Positions 15,574 to 23,382 of a stretch of DNA of 25,627 nt are shown piece by piece. Location of the stretch: positions 21,261 to 46,887 of the forward strand of contig CAJTKW010000014.1 in the NCBI GenBank assembly GCA_910577035.1, given 5' to 3'. The translations under genes and the position numbers were made by a program. The notes below the pieces were generated by a model that had not been told where the DNA came from, made no database searches, and saw nothing but the letters and a program-made list of their open reading frames with translations. Each line of letters opens with the position of its first letter. Position 1 is the first letter of the stretch. The DNA is from an uncultured Acetatifactor sp. (GTDB lineage: Bacteria; Bacillota; Clostridia; Lachnospirales; Lachnospiraceae).

Positions 15574-16049
15574 GGTTCTATCACCTCGCTTAAAACCAAA
15601 GATTTAAGAGCTTTTTCACTTTTGAAAGCATACTGGTCCTTCAGCTTTTGGGGCAAAAGCCTCTTAATAGTTTCGTCTTCATCATATATACCTGCAAAAT
15701 ACAATTTAATAACCGGCATCGTCCTATCATTGGCAACCGGTCCGATCACAATGTCTGATTCATCTGTAAAATCCTTGATATTCCTGTTGCTTGCAACAAA
15801 TTGAAGCCATTCGGCAGACGCTCCCTCAAACCTCGTTACCTTCATCGAAGATACCTCGTTTTCTTCAAAATCATAGGATGTAATTATCGGTTTTCCCTCT
15901 CCCCGTCTTTTCACTGTCAGGAACGCCCATCTTTCCGCCTGCTCATAACTCGACGTAAGGTAAAAGCCTGTACCAAAGTCAAGCCTGCGGTCAGACTGAA
16001 GAATTTCAGGCTTTTCGACAACAATATTACTTCCGTGATATAATTTCAT
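15570..16049 (-). CDS. DUF3990 protein, ADP-ribosyltransferase-like, possible toxin
   Basis: A 159-residue protein matching DUF3990: LYHGSNIVVEKPEI at the N-terminus and LDFGTGFYLTSSYEQAERWA at about residues 23-42. DUF3990 proteins belong to the ADP-ribosyltransferase-like superfamily, where the early His and the Gly-Phe-Tyr strand form the NAD pocket; a possible third catalytic residue is not obvious. It is therefore a plausible toxin or effector, not proven. ATG 16049 is chosen for its fit to the family start; an in-frame TTG at 16052 is better spaced from AAGGAG (7 bases). That ribosome site overlaps the stop codon of the hsdS remnant (TAAGGAG). It heads an intact three-gene cassette placed between broken hsdS and hsdR. 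Confidence 0.8.
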   Translation of the reverse strand: MKLYHGSNIVVEKPEILQSDRRLDFGTGFYLTSSYEQAERWAFLTVKRRGEGKPIITSYDFEENEVSSMKVTRFEGASAEWLQFVASNRNIKDFTDESDIVIGPVANDRTMPVIKLYFAGIYDEDETIKRLLPQKLKDQYAFKSEKALKSLVLSEVIEP

Positions 16050-16063
16050 CAAGATGTTACTCC

Positions 16064-16177
16064 TTATACAAACATATTTTGAAACATGAATTTCTTTATA
16101 TCTTTTAGCTTATCACATTTGCTTTGGTGAAGGATGATAAGGTAGTCGAGGTTTTGAAAAAAAGTTACAATCAGATC
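16064..16177 (-). pseudogene. hsdS: HsdS specificity subunit, C-terminal remnant
   Basis: About 37 codons reading FFQNLDYLIILHQSKCDKLK and ending in NMFV, the characteristic conserved helix and tail of type I HsdS subunits, which recognise the DNA target. Everything before it is missing: an in-frame TAG (16178-16180) precedes, and above that the same frame reads SAFGVVPKELDSYELIADLP, which I do not recognise. Both target-recognition domains are gone, so no specificity can be assigned. The remnant directly abuts the cassette, its stop codon overlapping the ribosome site of the DUF3990 gene. Confidence 0.7.
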
Positions 16178-16248
16178 CTATAACGCAGGTAAATCAGCAA
16201 TCAATTCGTAAGAATCCAATTCTTTCGGCACTACGCCAAAAGCCGAAT

Positions 16249-16932
16249 TCAATAATTTCTGCAGCTAAGCATCAACGAGCCGGATCCCATACAGGGATCA
16301 TATACCTGTAATCCCTTTTTCCCTTCCTAACCGGATATGGTAATCCTGCAAAGGATCTGTGCGGGGCCATGCGGCGTATAAAATTCTCCGGCCTTTTTAC
16401 CTGTTTCAGATGCAAATTGACCGATCAGATACTCATATGCATTACCAAGGACATCCCCTTCCGTATGAATAATATCCACGCCATCCAATACTTTGATGAC
16501 TTCCGCTATTGTGGCGCTCTGCCTCTGATCACCAGTGCCAAGCCGATTTGAATATAAATCTACATCCGCAAATAAGCCGTTGAATAATTCGTCAGACTCC
16601 TCGATACGATTAAAGGCCGCCTGCAGTTTTTCTCTGTTGAAGGAATTATTTTGGGCCGCATTTAACATGCTTATATATGTCATGTCAGGATCCAGCGTAT
16701 AATGCTTTGATTCCCTTATTTCACTCAACAGTTCTTCGGCATCATCTGATTTCATTGCATCTTCGTACACACGTTGTGCTTCCTCAAGACTATCCGGATT
16801 TCCGTCCATAATGAGGTCATAGACTTTTGCCAAGTACGAATCTGATAAATATTTAACGAAATAATCATTGTTTTCTGTATACCGTCTTGAACATCCAAAG
16901 CAATTACTAAAATCTTTTTCCATACTTCCCAA
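16249..16932 (-). pseudogene. hsdM: type I DNA methyltransferase HsdM, internal fragment
   Basis: HsdM is the adenine methyltransferase subunit of type I systems. The fragment shows its helical N-terminal region from YLSDSYLAKVYDL onward, then the strongly conserved GDVLGNAYEYLIGQFASETG and KKAGEFYTPHGPAQILCRI. An in-frame TAG (16327-16329) interrupts it, after which the same frame continues with GLQVYDPCMGSGSLML, the SAM-binding motif I, and stops at TGA (16249-16251). The first 30 to 40 residues of the protein and everything after motif I, including the catalytic NPPY-type motif, are missing. The sequence then runs into the hsdS remnant, which implies a deletion of more than 1.5 kb through the hsdM-hsdS junction. 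No methylation activity is possible. Confidence 0.8.
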
Positions 16933-17172
16933 CTATCGCTTTCCCATATATATCATTTATTCCCAGTTATATCCTGTATGTCAGGAATATCCAGCTAATT
17001 TAATAAACGTAATAGGAAATGTCCATCCGACGTTATTTCTCCATATTCCTACACCTGATCGTCGTCCCAATTGCATTTGCCACTTGCTTCTGCGTAAATC
17101 AAATTAGCTTCAATATCAAAGAAACATTTTATAATCAAATTTCATTGTCTTAGTCATGCTGCTTTATTTCTG
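16933..17172. other. intergenic stretch with possible decayed coding sequence
   Basis: No intact gene. The minus strand has short open segments such as IEANLIYAEASGKCNWDDDQ that look protein-like but are broken by stops. They do not resemble the missing HsdM N-terminus. Probably deletion debris. Confidence 0.3.
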
Positions 17173-18033
17173 CTATTTTGCCAAAATATCTTTCATAAAG
17201 TCTCCCATTTTCTTAACAATTGTAGCCTTTACAAATTCTGCAAAACCATCTATTTCTATTTTATCTGCCACCACCGACATAAGTTCCTGCCCTGCCTTGC
17301 TCAAAATGACATTTCCGACACATATTTCTTCTCTGCCTCTAACATCTATCTCTGTATCAAAATAAGCCACCTTACTTTCGACACTTAGGTACATAGAATA
17401 TAGCAAATCATTATATTGTATAAGACCAGTATTCTGCAATCGAATAATATCATCCATTTTCAGTCCATTACTTTCATATATTTCTTTTTTACTTATAAAA
17501 ATAACAGGCAAAAACATACCATCCATCTCCAAGGAAAAACTGGCTAATTTTTTAAAGGACATTGCATCTTCAAAATCAATGGTTGATAAAATATTGATTA
17601 AAGCCTTGGGAACCCGGTTTGGCTGATTTATCTCCCTTGCAAGAATTTGTCCCCAAAGGATTAGCAATTCTTCTTTGCTAACACATTTAGCATTATCAAA
17701 AAAGTAAGACAGCCAGTCGTCATCTACCTCGTCCGGGTTTGCAGAATTATCCAGAAATTCCATGGCTGTTGCGAAAACATTATATTGATTTTGATATTCT
17801 CTAATCAGTTTTCTTACATTACTTATGCAGACAGCCTTTGCCATCTCCGGCATATTAGAATCCTGCTTTATCTTTTCTATGAGATATTTTTCAGCCTCCA
17901 GCTGATACACTTTGTTCCCTTTCGGTGTCGCCACCCATCCTGTCACATCTGATATCTTATCCATCACCTTGCTAATAAGATGCTCTGATGCAGTAAAAGC
18001 TTCCCCGGGAACCAACTGTAAATTATCCAACAT
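17173..18033 (-). CDS. DUF2806 domain protein
   Basis: A 286-residue protein matching DUF2806 as I know it: the segment VSKEELLILWGQILAREINQ (about residues 117-136) and a following PKALINILSTIDFEDAMSFKK region are typical. Function unknown; the family occurs mostly in accessory regions. The protein is soluble, helical in its N-terminal half and mixed in its C-terminal half, without signal peptide. ATG 18033 has an AGGGAGG site 8 bases upstream. The gene is AT-rich like the rest of the restriction island and lies between the truncated radical-SAM fragment and the hsdM fragment, all in one direction. A defence-associated role is possible from context only. Confidence 0.75.
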   Translation of the reverse strand: MLDNLQLVPGEAFTASEHLISKVMDKISDVTGWVATPKGNKVYQLEAEKYLIEKIKQDSNMPEMAKAVCISNVRKLIREYQNQYNVFATAMEFLDNSANPDEVDDDWLSYFFDNAKCVSKEELLILWGQILAREINQPNRVPKALINILSTIDFEDAMSFKKLASFSLEMDGMFLPVIFISKKEIYESNGLKMDDIIRLQNTGLIQYNDLLYSMYLSVESKVAYFDTEIDVRGREEICVGNVILSKAGQELMSVVADKIEIDGFAEFVKATIVKKMGDFMKDILAK

Positions 18034-18183
18034 GTTATTATCCTCCCTAACCTATTTATTCGCAAATCTGAGACAGTTCTCCCAAACATGGAATTCCATC
18101 AATCTTCTGCCATCTTACAGAAGTTCATCGATTACAGCACGAAGTTCCGCAGGCATCTCCGCCAAGGCCATCGTTTCCTATAG

Positions 18184-18612
18184 TTAATCGGTCAACGGTG
18201 TAATTTCCGCAGGTACTATGTAATCAATTATTTCCGCCTTTAATTTCATTACATCCTTAACCCATATAACAGATTCGTTAATTTTGTCTTCATCGTTGTA
18301 GCCTGGTATTCTTGGAACCCGAACACGTAACTTTCTCGGCTTTACCATATCTGCCAGCTTGAATATGTTATTCCTCATATTCGTATTCGTAGTCCCCGTG
18401 TACTTTTCATAAATCCGGCCATCCGCATCCTTAATATCAATAATCCATTCATCAAGATCCTGGAGCAAAGGCTCAACATATCTCCAGGGTACATTCAAAG
18501 AAGTCTCTATTCTCTTATTCCAGGCAGGCGACATCAATTTACATACTTCATGGATAAAATCTGACTGTATAAGCGGCTCACCTCCGCCAAAAGTCACTCC
18601 TCCCCCTGCCAC
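18184..18612 (-). pseudogene. radical-SAM activase fragment with an hsdR-like tail
   Basis: The 142 codons match the central part of glycyl-radical-enzyme-activating or related radical-SAM proteins: GGGVTFGGGEPLIQ (the GGE SAM-binding motif), IETSLNVPW, WIIDIKDADGRIYEKYTG and VRVPRIPGYN. The N-terminal CxxxCxxC cluster that binds the essential 4Fe-4S is absent, and no frame upstream to 18762 supplies it, so the product cannot be active. The open frame begins at a GTG (18612). Its last codons, AEITPLTD-stop, resemble PEIAPLIG-stop of hsdR at 12129 (21 of 27 bases identical in the same frame), which suggests that it was joined to the end of another hsdR copy. A glycyl-radical partner gene is not in the window. 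Confidence 0.6.
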
Positions 18613-18762
18613 TCTTCCATATCCTCCTCATAAGAGGGATACTGTTCCGGCGCATCATTGACGGCTTTTATCATCTGGGGCGCTTCCCTCTCCAAATCTT
18701 TTTAATCGTATTTTGGCTTCCCGTTTTTCTCTGATTCCCCCTTCATTTGCATTATACCATTA

Positions 18763-20433
18763 TCATAGCCTTTCTCTTAATACTTCTACCCTGCATTCAT
18801 GACATTTACGCTTATCCTTTTTGTTATAGGCAATGCCCACCGCCAGGATTCGTCCTGTATATTCCGGCCTTTCTCCAATTTTCCCCTCAAAACGAAGCGC
18901 ATACTGACGCTCCTTAATCTGCCGGATTGCCTCGTCCGCTGTGTGGTTTACTTTTAATTCAATGATGATAACATCGTCATCCTTCCGGAACGGATAGAAG
19001 ATATAATCTACATACCCGACACCTGCCTTGTCCTCCCGCTCTATCCGGTAAAAATCAATCGCCTGCAGATACGCCCACTTAATGATGGATGCCAGCTCTG
19101 CCTCATTGCTGTACACCTGCAGCGGACTCTCCGTGTTGTGAACATACTGCAGAATTTCAGTCATTATTCTGGTATCGCCTGCTTTGGTTGCCTGCAGCAT
19201 CCTGCCGGATTCCTTCGTCAAACGATATACGTTTCCCAGGGAAGGCTCCCTGCAAACCATGTCCGAAAAACGATCCATCAATTCCTTATTGGGAATGGAT
19301 ACACAGCCGTCCTCATAATTTAAAAAGCCATAGACCACCATTGCGGAAAATATCTCATCCCGGGTTTTTAATTCCATCGAGGTAGCGGCATATTCCTGTA
19401 CCTTGGCGGGAACCGGTACATCGGCAATCATAAGCCCTACGTCATCCCTGACCGCGTCCACATTGGCTCCAATATAATAAAAAAGCTCATCATACGGGCC
19501 GGAATTCGTCCAATAATTTCCCATATTGTTATTTGTTAAAGCCAATACTACTGACCTGGGATTATACACCCGCTTTCCACCCCTGGTATGGTAACCGTCA
19601 TACCAAAGGCGAAGACCTTCCCGGGTGACCTGAGGATTCGGGGGCTCCTGCATCTGGTATCTTGCAAAAAGGTCATCCACCTCTTCATCTGTAAATCCAA
19701 AATATTCTGCATACTTCTTTTCGTTCACCATCGTATACTCGCAGAACATATTCAGCTCTGACCCGCTGGAGTATTTGGCTATGGGAAGAATACCCGTCAT
19801 ATAAGCCATTTCCACATAGGCTTTATCCTTTAAAAGATTACTGAGAAACTTCGTAAAGTCCTCCTTCTCTTCTTCAGTGACAAAATCCTGATGATAAATG
19901 TAATCCCACTCATCCAGCACAAATATAAATTTTTCCCCGCTGCCATACTCGTAGATTTTTCTCAGAGCATCCCACAGCGCATCCGTTTCTCTGATCCGCA
20001 TCTTGGGATACTCCGTCATAAGGTCATCCAGCAATCCATTTTCGATCCTCGAAATATACTGTCCGAATGAACCGCAGTCTCTGGGCAGCTCATTAAACAT
20101 AATATGAATAACATTGTGCTGATTCAAATGAGTATGATACCAGCCGTATTCCGATACCTTCAGCCTGCCAAACTCTGCACTGCTGTCAATACTTCTGCAA
20201 AAGAACGAAGCAATCATATTAGCCATGACCGTTTTCCCGAAACGGCGGGGTCTGGTAATGCAGACATATTTGAGTTCGCTGCCCCGAATTGTCCCCGCCC
20301 GGCCCGGCTCCCTCTTACCCTCCAGGATCGGTACAAGCTCGCTCAGTATATCTGACTTATCCACATAATAGGTCAGTGAACATGCCTCCTGAAAAAGGCC
20401 ATACGCATTTTTGCCATTCAAATACATGCCCAT
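18763..20433 (-). CDS. AAA-ATPase / PD-(D/E)XK nuclease-like protein
   Basis: A 556-residue protein of the AAA-ATPase_like (PF09820) plus PDDEXK_9 (PF08011) family, which is expanded in gut bacteria. The N-terminus MGMYLNGKNAYGLFQ matches the usual family start. Walker A is RPRRFGKTVMANM (GKT 66-68) and Walker B FIFVLDEWDYIY (D174/E175). A winged-helix-like middle part is followed by a C-terminal restriction-nuclease-like fold with VDYIFYPF and IIIELKVNHTADEAIRQIKE (D476, E492, K494). The function is unproven; mobile-element or defence roles have been proposed. The ATG at 20433 is preceded only by a weak GAGAG site, but a strong promoter lies at 20474-20502. It is monocistronic and faces away from the sigma factor gene. 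Confidence 0.88.
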   Translation of the reverse strand: MGMYLNGKNAYGLFQEACSLTYYVDKSDILSELVPILEGKREPGRAGTIRGSELKYVCITRPRRFGKTVMANMIASFFCRSIDSSAEFGRLKVSEYGWYHTHLNQHNVIHIMFNELPRDCGSFGQYISRIENGLLDDLMTEYPKMRIRETDALWDALRKIYEYGSGEKFIFVLDEWDYIYHQDFVTEEEKEDFTKFLSNLLKDKAYVEMAYMTGILPIAKYSSGSELNMFCEYTMVNEKKYAEYFGFTDEEVDDLFARYQMQEPPNPQVTREGLRLWYDGYHTRGGKRVYNPRSVVLALTNNNMGNYWTNSGPYDELFYYIGANVDAVRDDVGLMIADVPVPAKVQEYAATSMELKTRDEIFSAMVVYGFLNYEDGCVSIPNKELMDRFSDMVCREPSLGNVYRLTKESGRMLQATKAGDTRIMTEILQYVHNTESPLQVYSNEAELASIIKWAYLQAIDFYRIEREDKAGVGYVDYIFYPFRKDDDVIIIELKVNHTADEAIRQIKERQYALRFEGKIGERPEYTGRILAVGIAYNKKDKRKCHECRVEVLRERL

Positions 20434-20473
20434 TCCGTCACACTCTCTTTCTTATCAAATGCCTCGTAAATTT

Positions 20474-20502
20474 ATTATATCCTGTCCTGTTTTATTTCAC
20501 AA
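20474..20502 (-). promoter_or_regulatory. promoter of the AAA/PD-(D/E)XK gene
   Basis: Minus strand TTGTGA (20497-20502), 17-base spacer, perfect TATAAT (20474-20479); the leader is about 35 bases. Confidence 0.6.
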
Positions 20503-20697
20503 TCGTTTCTTCTTGAAAAAAGCGCCCCTATTGTGCTTTTATTTACTCGATTCTTTCAGAAAAATGTACGAAATCCTAATTGTAAATTTTAGAAAAATAT
20601 GTAATACTGGTCTGACACACAAGTGTAACCTTTCCTCCCCGGACGGTGCTTATTCAGGTGAAGGCCTTCCCAAACGAAAAGAAAGGAGTAAAACGCC

Positions 20698-21258
20698 TTG
20701 GACGACAGTAAGATTGTGGAGCTGTATTTGAGCCGCGACGAAGCAGCCATAAAGCACACCTCCGAAAAATACGGAAGCCGTCTGCGCTCTCTGGCTGACG
20801 GAATCGTCAATGACCGGCAAACCGCCGAGGAGTGTGAAAACGACACCTACCTGGAGGCATGGCGCGCCATTCCGCCCCATGAACCAAGAAGCTATCTGTA
20901 TGCTTTCCTGGCCCGGATCACCCGCCACATTTCCTTAAACTGCTGCCGGAACCGCCGCCGCTTGAAACGCAGTGCCTTTCTCTGTGAGCTCAGTGCCGAG
21001 CTGGAGCAGTGTATCCCGGCGCCGGATGATGTGGAATGCCGTATTGATGACATGGCGCTGGGGGAAGCAATTAACGGATTTCTCGGCTCCCTCAGCGAAG
21101 AAAAAAGGAATCTCTTTATCCGCCGGTACTGGTATCTGGATTCCATTGCCCACATCTCCAAACGCTTTGCATTGTCCGAAAGCAAGGTGAAAACCACGCT
21201 TTTTCGATGCCGCAGCCGGCTTCGGGAATATCTTGAAAGGGAGGGTTACATTTTATGA
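20698..21258 (+). CDS. ECF-type RNA polymerase sigma factor
   Basis: A 186-residue sigma-70-family protein with only region 2 and region 4, as in extracytoplasmic-function sigmas. Region 2 includes ECENDTYLEAWRAIPPHEPRS read in two parts around residues 41-60 (the DTYLEAW core element), and region 4 has the helix-turn-helix IAHISKRFALSESKVKTTLF near the C-terminus. It directs polymerase to a stress or signal regulon. The start is TTG (20698) with AAAGGAG nine bases before it; the N-terminus MDDSKIVELYLSRDE fits relatives. The stop overlaps the start of the probable anti-sigma gene (ATGA). Upstream, GTGTAACC (20623-20630) could be an ECF -35 for autoregulation, but the matching -10 is uncertain (CGGTG 14 bases on). 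Confidence 0.9.
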   Translation: MDDSKIVELYLSRDEAAIKHTSEKYGSRLRSLADGIVNDRQTAEECENDTYLEAWRAIPPHEPRSYLYAFLARITRHISLNCCRNRRRLKRSAFLCELSAELEQCIPAPDDVECRIDDMALGEAINGFLGSLSEEKRNLFIRRYWYLDSIAHISKRFALSESKVKTTLFRCRSRLREYLEREGYIL

Positions 21259-22454
21259 GAGGAAACACGCTTTTAGATAAGATGGCGCTGATCGACCCGG
21301 CTTATGTGGAGGCTGCCGACGTCACAACCGCAAAAGCAAAGAACGGAGGCTCCGCCTGGCTGAAATGGACTGCCGCGGCAGCCGTTCTTACCCTGGCCGT
21401 CTTTGCAGGCAGTATGCTTTTGAGGCCAAATCCTCCTGCCCTGACTATGCCGGAGGGGACTTTACCAGGGGGAATTACACGGAAATACCGGGACATAACC
21501 ATAACGAAGAATGAATCGGCCATAGTATGGCCCTGGGAATATCGAACGATTTCCGAGCAATACACAACGCTGGTGCTGAACGGGGAGGAATTCCATTCGG
21601 GGAGGCCCGTTGACGCCTCGTGCATCGGCAGTATGATCGGGCGCTATGATGTGAAGGGCTTTGATATTTATACGGATCAGGAGCATCAGATGACGGCAGA
21701 GGTATACCGGATCAACGGGGTATCCGAAAGGGGACTTGTGGCAGTGAAGCTGGACGGAGATTTCTATGTCTTCCACCGCGGCAGTTACGCACCCCCGATG
21801 AATTTGGGCGAGCTGCTGGACGACTATACGCTGGAGCAGACCCTGCCCCTGGAACAGTTTACCGCATACGACGGATATGAAGAAAACGGCAGTTTCCGTC
21901 TGACCGATGACTCCTATATCTGGGAGGTGCTGCACTCCTGCAGAAACGCTGCCTTCGTGGAAAATGACAGCCGGAGTCAGGATGGCAGAAGCTTAAGCTT
22001 TACCGCCACCTCTGACGCCCTTGGCGTTTACAAAAGCGTATTCCGCATCACGGAGGACGGTTATATCTGGACAAATATCTTTGACTATGCCTATGTCTTC
22101 CGGATCGGCGAAGAGGCCGCAGAACAGATTTTTACCTACGCCGCAGAAAACAGCACCGCATCCGCACCGGAGGCATATGCCTTCTCTCTCACAGGCATTC
22201 TCACCGAAATCACGGACGAGTACATTTTAGTGGATGACTCTGTTCTGTGCGTTGACGAAAGGGACGGTATCCCCTTTAAAATCTACCTGGATGACATACG
22301 GATCCGCCGCCACATTGAGTTCGAGGGCATCACCGTCGGCGATTTGGTGGTAGTCTCTTTTACCGGCAGCATTCAAGAGGGAAATGTGGTGGAGGGTGCT
22401 TATTCCCTGTCCCGGGGGTACCTGTCCGGCGATGGGGTTTCCGTACCGGAATAA
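21255..22454 (+). CDS. membrane-anchored probable anti-sigma factor
   Basis: A 399-residue protein whose N-terminal 35 residues (LLDKMALIDPAYVEAADVTT) would be cytoplasmic, followed by one membrane helix (about 38-57, AAAAVLTLAVFAGSMLL) and a large extracytoplasmic part. The architecture, together with the ATGA overlap with the ECF sigma gene, marks it as the likely anti-sigma factor or regulator; the short N-terminus has no zinc-finger HxxxCxxC motif. The last 100 residues (SLTGILTEITDEYILVDDS and following) resemble the OB-like DUF3221/YobA type of repeat seen in other Gram-positive anti-sigma neighbours. What it senses is unknown. The ribosome site AGGGAGG is 10 bases upstream, inside the sigma gene. 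It converges on the APH-type gene with a 10-base gap. Confidence 0.75.
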   Translation: MRGNTLLDKMALIDPAYVEAADVTTAKAKNGGSAWLKWTAAAAVLTLAVFAGSMLLRPNPPALTMPEGTLPGGITRKYRDITITKNESAIVWPWEYRTISEQYTTLVLNGEEFHSGRPVDASCIGSMIGRYDVKGFDIYTDQEHQMTAEVYRINGVSERGLVAVKLDGDFYVFHRGSYAPPMNLGELLDDYTLEQTLPLEQFTAYDGYEENGSFRLTDDSYIWEVLHSCRNAAFVENDSRSQDGRSLSFTATSDALGVYKSVFRITEDGYIWTNIFDYAYVFRIGEEAAEQIFTYAAENSTASAPEAYAFSLTGILTEITDEYILVDDSVLCVDERDGIPFKIYLDDIRIRRHIEFEGITVGDLVVVSFTGSIQEGNVVEGAYSLSRGYLSGDGVSVPE

Positions 22455-22464
22455 CAGGTTTCCC

Positions 22465-23346
22465 TCAGTCCATCACCATCTTCCCGTAAACCTCCCTCAC
22501 TCGCCCGGAAGAGCTGCCATGCAGGTACTCGTGCCAGAATTGAAACGAAGTAATGAGATTGGCTGCCTGCATATGCCGAAGCAATTCCCCGGAGGAGACG
22601 GTTTCCCCTGTAAGCCCTGCCCTCTCCCGGCAATACAGCGCCACCGCCTTCTCCGGCTCTATGCCGACTCCGTCCGCCCCCAGCCGGCTTAAGAAAAAGC
22701 TGATGTCTCCGGAAGCGCCTCCTTCTCCCACGCCCTGCCAGTCACAGACCAGGATCTCCCCGTTTTCCCCCTGGAGCAGATTATCCCGGTGAAAATCCCC
22801 ATGAGTCAGAACCCGCGCCTCTTTCTCATGCCAGCCAATGATTTCGTTTATGTTTGCCCCGGCCTCCTCCAGGATCTTCTCGTCAAATACTCCCGGATGC
22901 TCCGCCAGCACGGACAGCCACCCGGCCCTGCAGTCTTCAATCTGCTCTTTCGTGAGATACCCTGGCTGTTTCCGCTCTTTCTTTAATACTGCCGGAACCT
23001 TGCCGGCATGAATTTCCGCCAGCGCCCCCATAATCCTCCCCAGAAGCTCCTCATTGCTTTCCTCCAGGAAAAGCTTCCGATATTTCTTCATCAGAATCAG
23101 AATTTCCTGATCGGAAACCTGTACCTCCAACACCTCCGGCAGACAACGCAGCCTTTCCCGGGAATTCTCTTTGAAATATCGGTAAAAATATGCTTCATTC
23201 TGATATTGCCTGAACATCTCCGGATCGGGCAGGCTCTCCCTCCGCACATACTTCAGGACACGGCCATCCGCCGTTTCCCATACCTCCGCGCCGCTTTGCC
23301 CGTCCTTAATCTGCCGCCTTACCTCTGTAAAAAGATACTTTTCCAT
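22465..23346 (-). CDS. APH-family phosphotransferase
   Basis: A 293-residue kinase-like protein of the aminoglycoside phosphotransferase/choline kinase superfamily, which moves phosphate from ATP to a hydroxyl of a small molecule. K32 in RVLKYVRRE is the likely ATP-binding lysine. The catalytic loop LTHGDFHRDNLL (180-191, D184) and the metal-binding motif VCDWQGVGEGGASGDISFFL (D202) are complete, so it should be active. The substrate is unknown: an antibiotic, a sugar or an alcohol are all possible. ATG 23346 has AAGGAGGACGATTCAA ahead of it. It starts 36 bases after the second ABC gene, so it is probably the last gene of the exporter operon. That pairing would suit a self-resistance or modification role (inference). 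Confidence 0.85.
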   Translation of the reverse strand: MEKYLFTEVRRQIKDGQSGAEVWETADGRVLKYVRRESLPDPEMFRQYQNEAYFYRYFKENSRERLRCLPEVLEVQVSDQEILILMKKYRKLFLEESNEELLGRIMGALAEIHAGKVPAVLKKERKQPGYLTKEQIEDCRAGWLSVLAEHPGVFDEKILEEAGANINEIIGWHEKEARVLTHGDFHRDNLLQGENGEILVCDWQGVGEGGASGDISFFLSRLGADGVGIEPEKAVALYCRERAGLTGETVSSGELLRHMQAANLITSFQFWHEYLHGSSSGRVREVYGKMVMD

Positions 23347-23382
23347 TTGAATCGTCCTCCTTGTTTCTTTGTTCTTCCCTTA

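Noticed and set aside
14261..16329. Three in-frame TAG codons (14261, 16178, 16327) in hsd genes as a sign of amber recoding or suppression
   Set aside because: Other intact genes here stop at TAG (flavin reductase at 4061, the 88-aa gene at 6977, the DUF3791-like gene at 15123), and the hsd genes also carry a TGA, a frameshift and deletions, so ordinary decay explains them.
16933..18033. CRISPR array, insertion sequence or integrase explaining the AT-rich island
   Set aside because: No regularly spaced repeats, transposase, recombinase, target-site duplication or tRNA attachment site was seen anywhere from 12100 to 18700.
18115..18171. 18-aa peptide MALAEMPAELRAVIDELL behind a GGAAACG site
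   Set aside because: Too short and its ribosome site too weak to support as a gene; may be debris from the island edge.
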